Source: Candidatus Hydrogenedentes bacterium UBA2224 (GTDB lineage Bacteria; Hydrogenedentota; Hydrogenedentia; Hydrogenedentales; SLHB01). Taken from it: a stretch of 32,012 nt of DNA. Of the stretch, positions 16,019 to 23,155 are shown one piece after another. Every line of letters begins with the position of its first letter. Positions within the stretch are counted from its first letter, which is position 1. Both the position numbers and the translations under genes were made by a program. The notes below the pieces were generated by a model. That model was not told the origin of the DNA. It saw only the letters and a list, made by a program, of their open reading frames with translations, and ran no database searches. The stretch covers positions 1,433 through 33,444 of the forward strand of contig DDYW01000092.1 in the NCBI GenBank assembly GCA_002348185.1. Reading direction: 5' to 3'.

Positions 16019-17293
16019 ATGAAAGTTAAGCGGTCAATCACACGGCGGAATTTCCTGCGGAACGGCGCCCTGGCGTTCGCGGGCATCACGGTGCTGCCGC
16101 GGCGTGTCCTCGGGGCGCCCGGCGAGCCTTCGCCCAACGAAGAACTCACGAAGGCCATCGTCGGCGTGGGCGGCATGGGCCGCGGCCACATCGGCATGCC
16201 CGGCGCGCGGCTGGTCGCCGTGTGCGACGTCGACTCCGCCCATCTCGAGCAGGCGCTCAAGATGTCGCCCGAAGGCACGCAGGGCTACCGCGATTTCCGC
16301 GAGGTGCTCGAGCGGCCGGACGTTGATATTGTGCATGTGCCCACGCCGCCGCATTGGCATGCGCTCATCACGATTGCCGCCGCTGAGGCGGGCAAGGATG
16401 TGTGGTGCGAGAAACCCATGACCCGGACCATCGGCGAGGGCAAGAAGGTGGTCGAGGCCATCCAGCGCAACGGCCGCATCTTCCGCCTCAACACTTGGTT
16501 CCGGTTCCAGGACGGGTTTTACGGATTTGGCACAACGGTGGCGCCGATCAAGAAGCTGGTGGACAGCGGCATGCTGGGCTGGCCGCTGAAGGTATTTGTG
16601 GGCGGCACCACGGGCTTCAACTGGAAATTCAACTGGAGCGGCCTGACGAACCTCACGCCCGAACCCGTTCCCGAGACCCTCGATTATGATTTCTGGCTCG
16701 GTCCCGCGCCGTACAAGCCGTACCATACGCACCGTGTGCACGCCACCTTCCGCGGGTACTGGGATTACGATGGCGGCGGTCTGGGAGACATGGGGCAGCA
16801 TTATCTCGATCCGGTGCAGTATTTCCTGGGCAAGGACGACACCAGCCCGGTCGAAGTGGAAGTCGACGCGCCCCAGCAACACCCCGATGCGGTCAGTCCC
16901 TGGCGGCGGATCGTCCTGCGCTATGCGGATGGATGCGAGATCATTCTGGACGGCGAGGGCACCGATACGTCCAAACCGTACATCGAAGGGCCCCACGGAA
17001 AACTGTTCAAGGGGTTTCAGTCGGACATCCCGAACCTCGAGAAAAAGCTGGCCCAATTCCCCGACCCCGAACCGCAGATGACGGACTTCGCCGAGGCGGT
17101 CCGCACGCGCACGAAATTCGCCCTCAACGAATCCAATGGGCATCGCTCCTGCACGATCGTCAACATCGCCAAGACCGCCGTGCAACTGGGCCGGAATCTC
17201 CGCTTCGATCCGGTAAAACAGGAGTTTATCGATGACGAAGGCGCGAACCGGCTCGTGTACCAGCCCATGCGCGCGCCCTGGCAACTGTCGTGA
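16019..17293 (+). CDS. Tat-exported Gfo/Idh/MocA family oxidoreductase
   Basis: 424 residues from the ATG at 16019, with AGGAGA 5 nt upstream. The twin-arginine signal is TRRNFLRNGALAFAG, with cleavage likely after VLG-A. The Rossmann domain shows VGVGGMGRGHIGMPG and LVAVCDVDSAHL, and the EKP motif is E131-K-P in WCEKPMTRTIGEGKKV. The catalytic region contains DYDGGGLGDMGQHYLDPVQY, as in the exported Gfo/Idh proteins common in Planctomycetes and related phyla. Some relatives oxidise the C3 hydroxyl of glycosides to 3-keto sugars, which DUF1080 hydrolases then cleave. A DUF1080 domain is encoded by the next gene 66 bp downstream, so a shared 3-keto-glycoside route is plausible but inferred. 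Confidence 0.93.
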   Translation: MKVKRSITRRNFLRNGALAFAGITVLPRRVLGAPGEPSPNEELTKAIVGVGGMGRGHIGMPGARLVAVCDVDSAHLEQALKMSPEGTQGYRDFREVLERPDVDIVHVPTPPHWHALITIAAAEAGKDVWCEKPMTRTIGEGKKVVEAIQRNGRIFRLNTWFRFQDGFYGFGTTVAPIKKLVDSGMLGWPLKVFVGGTTGFNWKFNWSGLTNLTPEPVPETLDYDFWLGPAPYKPYHTHRVHATFRGYWDYDGGGLGDMGQHYLDPVQYFLGKDDTSPVEVEVDAPQQHPDAVSPWRRIVLRYADGCEIILDGEGTDTSKPYIEGPHGKLFKGFQSDIPNLEKKLAQFPDPEPQMTDFAEAVRTRTKFALNESNGHRSCTIVNIAKTAVQLGRNLRFDPVKQEFIDDEGANRLVYQPMRAPWQLS

Positions 17294-17319
17294 CCGCATC
17301 GTGTTGAATGAACGCCACC

Positions 17320-17335
17320 GGGCGCGGACGCGCCC
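17320..17335. terminator. GC hairpin between the oxidoreductase and HEAT-DUF1080 genes
   Basis: GGGCGCG (17320-17326) and CGCGCCC (17329-17335) form a perfect stem around GA, 26 bp after the oxidoreductase stop. There is no T-tract, so it may be a weak terminator, attenuator or mRNA-stability hairpin. Confidence 0.35.
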
Positions 17336-17359
17336 GCGATGATACTACGAGGAAAGGAT

Positions 17360-20116
17360 ATGGACATGATACGTCGAGGACTCTCGCCGGCGGGCAAGAC
17401 AGCGTTTGCGGCCGCCCTGGCCCTTCTTTGCGCCGCAGCGGCTTTCGGACAACCCACGATTGAGGAACTGCTGGGCAAAATGCCCGCGCAATCGACCCAG
17501 GACCTGGCGGCCGTGAGCCAGAGCCTGATCGCGCTCGGGCCGGAGGCCATTCAAGGGGTCTGCGCGACGCTTGTGCCGACCGGCGGCGGCGATGACGTCA
17601 ATGCGCGGTTTCTGCTGAGCGGCGTGGCGAATCACGTGTCGCGCGGCGATGCCGAAGAGGCGCGTGCGATGGTATCCGGCGCGTTTCTGCAGGCGCTTGG
17701 AGCCGCCGCGGACCCGGAGGTCAAAACGTTTCTGATGAGCCAGCTTCAGGTGTGCGGCGGCGCCGAAGCGGTGGACGCGCTCGCCGGATATCTGGGCGAC
17801 GATACGCTGGTCGAGCCCGCCACGCAGGCCCTGCTCGCCATTCGCACCGAGAATGTCGCGCCGGTCTTGAAGGCCGCGTTTGAAGGGGCCCAGGGCCCGC
17901 GCGCCGTGACGCTCATGAAAGCGCTCGGCGAGCTGCGCCAGTCGGACGTGGCGGACAAGATTGTCCCGTTCACCGCGTCGGAGAACCGGGAGACCCGTCT
18001 GGTGGCGTACCAGGCGCTGGCGGAAATGGGCGTGCCGCAGGCCCTCGAGCCGATGCGCCAGGCCTACGAGACGGCGCAGCCGTACGAGAAGGCGAAAGTG
18101 GCATCGTATGGTCTGGCCTATGCGCGGCGGCTGGCCGAGTCGGGCGACATGCAGACGGCCTACACCATTTGCGAATACCTCATGTCCAGCGATCTGGTCA
18201 ATGTCCGGTCGGCGGCTCTCGCGACCCTCGTCGACATTGGCCATCCTTCCGCGCAGAGCCTCTTGCTGGCTGCGATGGACGCGCCGTGTACCGTCTGCCG
18301 GGCCGCGGCGCTGAAACTCGCCGACAGGTTCCCGTCCACGGAGGCGACGCGGCAGTGGCTGGCCCGAATGCAGGAAGTCTCGCCGGAAGTACGGGCCGAG
18401 ATCATCGCCATGCTCGGCAGCCGGGGCGACAAGATCGTATCAGACACGCTGACGCGGCAGATTCTCGCCGAAGACAAGGTGGTCCGCCTGGCGGCGATTA
18501 ACGCCGCCACCTCGATTGCCGGAAGCCGTGCCGTCGCGCCGATGCTCGACCGCCTGGGCAAGGGGGCCGAGGACGACGAGATCCAGGCCATCAAATCGGC
18601 GCTGTTGCGGATTCCCGGGCGGCAGGTCGTCAAGGCCTGCGGACAGGCCCTGGGCAAGACCCCGGCCCCGGCGCGCATCGCCCTGCTGGATGTGCTGAAA
18701 CAGCGGCACGCCGAGATCGTGCGCCGGGAAGTCTTCGCGCAGGCCAAAGACGGCGACGAATCGGTCCGTCTGGCCGCGCTGGATGCGCTGCTGACCGTGG
18801 CCCGGCCGGGCGATGTCGCTCAGGTGGTGGCCCTCGTGACCGGGGCGCCCACAGACGCGGAGAAAGACGCGGCCCGGGCGGTGCTGGTGGCGTTGGCCTC
18901 GCAGAAACCGGCCCCGCTGTTTGACGCGATTGCGAAACAGGACGGGCAGGCCCGTGCCGACCTGCTGGCGGCGCTTCCCGCGCTTGGCAGCGACGACGCC
19001 TACTCCGTGGCCGTGGCTTCCGCCGAGAGCGACAATCCCACGGTGAAGGACGCGGCGGTCCGGGCGCTGTCGGAATGGCCCCTTCCGCTGGCCATGCCCC
19101 GCCTGCTGGAGATTGCCAGGACCACCGACAATGAAACGCATCAGGTGCTGGCGCTGGGCGGATTTCTCCGGCTGGTTCCGTCGGCGCCGATTACGCCCCC
19201 CGAGAAAGTCGCGCAGTACAAGGAAGCGCTGGATGCGGCCCGGCGGAAAGAAGAGCGGCTCGCGGCGCTGTCCGGACTCGCGGCTATTCGAACGCTGGAG
19301 TCGCTGCAGCTCGTGGCCCAGTCTCTTGATGTGGACGAAATGAAGGTGGATGCCGCCCTGGCCGCGGTGCAGATCGCGTGCCCGCAGGACGAGAAGGACC
19401 CCGGCCTCGCGGCGCCGGAGGTGGCGCCCATTCTTCAGAAGGCCAGGGAATGCACCGACAGCGAAGACGTGCGGAAACAGATCGACGCGCACCTGGCCGC
19501 CATTGCTCCCCCGGCGCCGCCGGCGGAAACCGCCGTCTCCGCCCCGGAAGAGGGGTTTGTGGCCCTGTTCAATGGCGTTGATCTGACCGGATGGGAAGGC
19601 GATACGGCCGGGTATGCCGTCGAGGAAGGCTTGCTGGTGTGCAAGCCCGGCGGCAATCTGTACACGGTCAAGGACTACGCCAATTTCGTGCTGCGCCTCG
19701 AGTTCAAACTGACGCCCGGCGCGAACAACGGACTGGCCGTGCGCGTGCCCATGCCCGCGCACGCCGCCTATGAAGGCATGGAACTCCAGATTCTCGACGA
19801 CACCGCCGAGAAATACAACGAGTTGCAGCCCTACCAGTATCACGGGTCCATTTACGGCGTCGTTCCCGCCCGGAAAGGCTTTCTCAGGCCCGTCGGCGAA
19901 TGGAACGAGCAGGAAGTCATCGCGGACGGACGCCACATCGTCGTGAAGCTCAACGGCGAAGTCATCGTCGATGCCAATATCGAAGAGGCGAGCAAGAACG
20001 GCACCATGGACGGCAAGGAACACCCCGGCCTGCTGCGCGATTCGGGCCGTCTCGGTTTCTGCGGGCACGGCGACGTGCTCCATTTCCGCAACATCCGCGT
20101 CAAGGAACTTCCGTGA
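17360..20116 (+). CDS. Secreted HEAT-repeat protein with C-terminal DUF1080 (3-keto-disaccharide hydrolase) domain
   Basis: 918 residues from the ATG at 17360, with AGGAAAGG just upstream; ATG 17366 is equally possible and the frame opens at 17339. A Sec signal (KTAFAAALALLCAAAAFGQ) is followed by about 650 residues of HEAT-like helical repeats, for example VRSAALATLVDIGHPSAQSL, VRLAAINAATSIAGSRAVAP, VRLAALDALLTVARPGDVAQ and VKDAAVRALSEWPLPLAM. A Pro/Ala hinge precedes the DUF1080 domain at ~729-916: GFVALFNGVDLTGWEG, EFKLTPGANNGLAVRVP, ELQILDD, YQYHGSIYGVVP, and HFRNIRVKELP. DUF1080 proteins are concanavalin-like jelly rolls, some of which hydrolyse 3-keto-glycosides. The HEAT part may dock partners or substrate. 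A strong hairpin ends the gene. Confidence 0.92.
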   Translation: MDMIRRGLSPAGKTAFAAALALLCAAAAFGQPTIEELLGKMPAQSTQDLAAVSQSLIALGPEAIQGVCATLVPTGGGDDVNARFLLSGVANHVSRGDAEEARAMVSGAFLQALGAAADPEVKTFLMSQLQVCGGAEAVDALAGYLGDDTLVEPATQALLAIRTENVAPVLKAAFEGAQGPRAVTLMKALGELRQSDVADKIVPFTASENRETRLVAYQALAEMGVPQALEPMRQAYETAQPYEKAKVASYGLAYARRLAESGDMQTAYTICEYLMSSDLVNVRSAALATLVDIGHPSAQSLLLAAMDAPCTVCRAAALKLADRFPSTEATRQWLARMQEVSPEVRAEIIAMLGSRGDKIVSDTLTRQILAEDKVVRLAAINAATSIAGSRAVAPMLDRLGKGAEDDEIQAIKSALLRIPGRQVVKACGQALGKTPAPARIALLDVLKQRHAEIVRREVFAQAKDGDESVRLAALDALLTVARPGDVAQVVALVTGAPTDAEKDAARAVLVALASQKPAPLFDAIAKQDGQARADLLAALPALGSDDAYSVAVASAESDNPTVKDAAVRALSEWPLPLAMPRLLEIARTTDNETHQVLALGGFLRLVPSAPITPPEKVAQYKEALDAARRKEERLAALSGLAAIRTLESLQLVAQSLDVDEMKVDAALAAVQIACPQDEKDPGLAAPEVAPILQKARECTDSEDVRKQIDAHLAAIAPPAPPAETAVSAPEEGFVALFNGVDLTGWEGDTAGYAVEEGLLVCKPGGNLYTVKDYANFVLRLEFKLTPGANNGLAVRVPMPAHAAYEGMELQILDDTAEKYNELQPYQYHGSIYGVVPARKGFLRPVGEWNEQEVIADGRHIVVKLNGEVIVDANIEEASKNGTMDGKEHPGLLRDSGRLGFCGHGDVLHFRNIRVKELP

Positions 20117-20159
20117 CCGTTCGGGTCGCGAGGAATACCGCAGCGAATCCGCTGTAACG

Positions 20160-20183
20160 AGGCGGCCTCTCCGGAGGCCGCCT
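20160..20183 (+). terminator. Hairpin terminator after HEAT-DUF1080 gene
   Basis: AGGCGGCCTC (20160-20169) and GAGGCCGCCT (20174-20183) form a perfect 10-bp stem with a TCCG loop, followed by TT only. It sits 44 bp after the stop and immediately before the ribosome-binding site of the next gene, so read-through is likely to be controlled here. Confidence 0.65.
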
Positions 20184-20205
20184 TTGCATTGGGAGGAAGG
20201 ACAGT

Positions 20206-22257
20206 ATGGGAATTCGGTGCGCCGCCGCTGTGGCCCTGTCCGTGCTCGCCGCCGCGGGCGTAAAAACCGCGGCCGCTCAGGAATCGACGCAACTCCGCGT
20301 GCGCGAAACCGGCGAAGGCCGGGTCGTCGAGCTCTTGTCCGGGGACCGCGTGCTGCTGAGCTCGCCGCCGGAAGGCCTGTGGTCGGTGGCGATGGACTGG
20401 CGCGACACATGGCCCGCCGAGTGGCGGCATGCCCGCCCCGGCGAGCTCGAGACGTGCGGCGAATGGACCGTGTTGCGCGGCACGGTGGAGACGCCCCGGG
20501 GCCACTGGCGGGTATCCGACGCCTACCGGCCGGCCGGCCGGGCGGTCAAATGCGTTCGCCGGTACGTCTGGGAAGGCGCCGAACCGGCCGGGCGCGTCAC
20601 CTTGTCTGTGCGGTTCCAGACGCCTGGCGCGGGGACCGGGGCGGTCCTGCCGGGGATTCTGTATCACGGCAATCCCTCGGGTGCGCGGAGCGGCCGGACC
20701 CCGGTCTACACCGGGGCGCCGGGCGAGGAGGCGTTCTACGAAGAACACCGGTTTCCCATGCCGTTCGTGAGCCTCGAATGGCAGGGGGAGGGCGCTTTCC
20801 ATGGCGCGGCCCTGCACGCGCTGCCGTCGCCCGTGCCGTTCGGGAACCTGCCCGATCAATGGTGGTCGATGGGGCTGCGCGCTCTCGACACCGGCACGGA
20901 ACTGGCCCTGTTGTCGGGGCCGTGCGCGTCCAACGGGCAGCGGAGCGTGGTCAAGGCCATGCAACCGGGGTTTCTGCCGTACAACGACGCGTACCTGAAC
21001 GTGCCTCCCGGGGCGATCATCGAAAAGACCTTCTGGCTCGAGGCGTATCCCGTGCCGGGGGAGGGCGCGGGGTTTCAACGGCCGGTCTGGACCAGCCTGG
21101 CCCTCTTCAACCCCTATCGGGTGGACGGGCTGCCGGCATTCGAGGAGATCGTCCGGGCCAAATACCGCTTTTCCAACACCCGGTGGTATGAAGCCGGGAA
21201 CGCGGCCGGCTACACGAAATACCCCGATAAACCCATCTACGTCATGGGCTGGTGCGGCCAGGCGGCCGCGCTCGGGTATGCCAACCAGGTGCTGGGACCT
21301 CGCCTGGGCGAGCCGGCGGCCCTCAAGCGCGCGCAGAAGTCGCTCGATTTTCTGACGAATGCCGCCTTCTACGACGGCGGATTTCGCACGTGGTACCACT
21401 GCGATACGGGCACGTGGGACCACCACGAGCCCCTGTCGCAGGGTCAGGCGATGCTCAGTTTCGCGAACGCCATTCAGGCCGCCCCGAGCTCCGGGCTGGA
21501 CGATTCTCGATGGCGCGTGTTTCTTGCCAAAGCCTGCGATTTCCACGCGCGGCGCATCCTCGCCGACGACTGGAATCCCACGTCGACGGACGAGGCCTTT
21601 TTCATTGCCCCTCTGTGCGCCGCTCACCAGCTTCTCGGCAACGGCGAATACCTCCGCGCCGCGGAGAAGGCGGCGGAGACCTATGCCGCCCGGTCGCTAT
21701 CCATGCGCGAACCGTATTGGGGCGGGACGCTCGACGCGAGCTGCGAAGACAAGGAGGGCGCGTTCGCCGCATTTCAGGGGTTTTTGGCCCTGCACGAGGT
21801 CACGAAGGAGCCCCGCTACCTCGAATGGGCCCGGCACGCCTGCGACGTGACGCTGACCTACGTTGTCGTGTGGGACATCGACCTCCCTCCGGGACGCCTG
21901 CGCGACCACGCATTCAAGACGCGCGGCTGGACCGCCGTATCCGTCCAGAACATGCACATTGACGTGTACGGCGTCCTGATCGCGCCATACGTGTACAAGC
22001 TTGGCCTTATGACCGGCAACGACGACCTGAAACAGCTCGCGCTCGTAATGTACCGGAGTTGCGGACAGTTGCTCGACCCGTACGGCAGCCAGGGCGAACA
22101 GCCCCAGCACACCAACTACGCGCAACGGGGCAACATCGACAGCCCCTTCGGCCTCCGCGGCGGCTACGTCGAGGACTGGACGGTCTTCTGGATCACCGCG
22201 CACTTTCTCAATGCCGCGGCCCAGTTTGAAGAGATGGGCGTCGAGACGCTACGGTGA
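20206..22257 (+). CDS. Secreted (alpha/alpha)6-barrel-like protein, candidate glycan-active enzyme
   Basis: 683 residues; GGGAGGAAGG ends 5 nt before the ATG. A Sec signal (CAAAVALSVLAAAGVKTAAAQ) leads into a beta-rich N-terminal domain of ~300 residues. From ~residue 330 (KYRFSNTRWYEAGNAAGYTK) the protein is helical with repeats of the six-hairpin glycosidase type: AQKSLDFLTNAAFYDGGFRTWY, HEPLSQGQAMLSFANAI, FFIAPLCAAHQLLGNGEYLRAAEKA, and GYVEDWTVFWITAHFLNAA. Proteins of this fold include unsaturated glucuronyl hydrolases and related glycosidases and lyases. I cannot assign a family number or catalytic residues; a DHHEP or DASCEDKEG segment could hold acidic catalytic residues. The location among a sulfatase, DUF1080 and DUF4838 genes supports a glycan substrate. 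Confidence 0.7.
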   Translation: MGIRCAAAVALSVLAAAGVKTAAAQESTQLRVRETGEGRVVELLSGDRVLLSSPPEGLWSVAMDWRDTWPAEWRHARPGELETCGEWTVLRGTVETPRGHWRVSDAYRPAGRAVKCVRRYVWEGAEPAGRVTLSVRFQTPGAGTGAVLPGILYHGNPSGARSGRTPVYTGAPGEEAFYEEHRFPMPFVSLEWQGEGAFHGAALHALPSPVPFGNLPDQWWSMGLRALDTGTELALLSGPCASNGQRSVVKAMQPGFLPYNDAYLNVPPGAIIEKTFWLEAYPVPGEGAGFQRPVWTSLALFNPYRVDGLPAFEEIVRAKYRFSNTRWYEAGNAAGYTKYPDKPIYVMGWCGQAAALGYANQVLGPRLGEPAALKRAQKSLDFLTNAAFYDGGFRTWYHCDTGTWDHHEPLSQGQAMLSFANAIQAAPSSGLDDSRWRVFLAKACDFHARRILADDWNPTSTDEAFFIAPLCAAHQLLGNGEYLRAAEKAAETYAARSLSMREPYWGGTLDASCEDKEGAFAAFQGFLALHEVTKEPRYLEWARHACDVTLTYVVVWDIDLPPGRLRDHAFKTRGWTAVSVQNMHIDVYGVLIAPYVYKLGLMTGNDDLKQLALVMYRSCGQLLDPYGSQGEQPQHTNYAQRGNIDSPFGLRGGYVEDWTVFWITAHFLNAAAQFEEMGVETLR

Positions 22258-22413
22258 CGGATTCGGGAATCACTGACTGAGGAGAGGCGCGGGAGGAAGG
22301 CAACTGGCGCGGGCGCAGCCGGCCGCATGAAACCTGGAACGTCCAGGGTGGTGTTGGGTATTGATGGTACGGAGTTCGGAGTCCGGTCCTGTTCATGTGA
22401 GGAGAACCTGGCC

Positions 22414-23145
22414 ATGGGTACACATCAATCACGGGCGATTGTGGTGCGGTGCTGGGTGGCGATAGCGGCGCTGATGGTGAGCGGCGGGTGCATGTCTACG
22501 CGGTCGATCTCCGATTCCGGGTACAGCCGATGGGACGGCAACGACCTGTACCAGGGTGAGATCTCCGAGTTCAGTCTCATCGGAGTTGACCCGGCACAAC
22601 CGATCACCGATGAGGAGATTACCCGGCAATTCCAGGAACGGGCGGGCTTCACTGTAGCCGAGGGCAGCGCCGTCATGCTGGTGCAGTCGGGCGCGCTTTT
22701 CCCGGACGAGCCGATGCAGACGGCCATGGCGGCGCACTACCGGATCGCGCCGTTTTCAGGGCTCGTATCCAAGGAGCAGAGCCAGACAAATATGGCTCGC
22801 GCGTTCCGGCTCGCGGCCGCCCGGGGCGGCATGGACTACCTCGCTTGCTACTGGGGCGTTCTCGAGGCGGAGCAGTACGACCTGGCGACCAAGACGGTCT
22901 CGTGGGTCCCCATCGTCGGCCGCGCCGTGCCGGATGAGACGCAGGAGATGCGGATTCGCCTCAAGCTGGTCCTTGTCGACGTGCGCTCGGGGCAATGGAC
23001 CATGCTGGTCCCGGAACCGGTGTCCAGCCGGAGCATCAGCGGCCGCATCCGCCGCGAACAGGCCGATCAGCACCAGGTAGCCCAACTCAAACAGGCGGGC
23101 TATGCCGCGCTCGCGGACGAGTTTGTCGCAGCGTTCTCGAAATAG
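22414..23145 (+). CDS. Probable lipoprotein of unknown function
   Basis: 243 residues from the ATG at 22414, with GGAG 9 nt upstream; an earlier in-frame ATG at 22327 would add a stretch without a signal-like composition. The N-terminus CWVAIAALMVSGGCMSTRS looks like a signal peptide with a lipobox-like SGGC. The mature part has mixed alpha/beta character (FTVAEGSAVMLVQSGALFP, ARAFRLAAARGGMDYLACYW, RIRLKLVLVDVRSGQW). I do not recognise the family. GMDYLACYWG, then TKTVSWVPIVGRAVPDE and VDVRSGQW, recall small lipoproteins whose beta strands report on envelope status, but that is only a resemblance. The 156-bp gap before it holds no visible signal. It lies 10 bp before the DUF4838 gene, so the two are probably co-translated. 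Confidence 0.7.
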   Translation: MGTHQSRAIVVRCWVAIAALMVSGGCMSTRSISDSGYSRWDGNDLYQGEISEFSLIGVDPAQPITDEEITRQFQERAGFTVAEGSAVMLVQSGALFPDEPMQTAMAAHYRIAPFSGLVSKEQSQTNMARAFRLAAARGGMDYLACYWGVLEAEQYDLATKTVSWVPIVGRAVPDETQEMRIRLKLVLVDVRSGQWTMLVPEPVSSRSISGRIRREQADQHQVAQLKQAGYAALADEFVAAFSK

Positions 23146-23155
23146 GGGAAGCACC

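Noticed and set aside
18440..21627. Two long minus-strand frames (to 20410 and 21627) over the DUF1080 and six-hairpin genes
   Set aside because: They overlap recognised plus-strand genes and show only Arg/Gly/His-rich composition.
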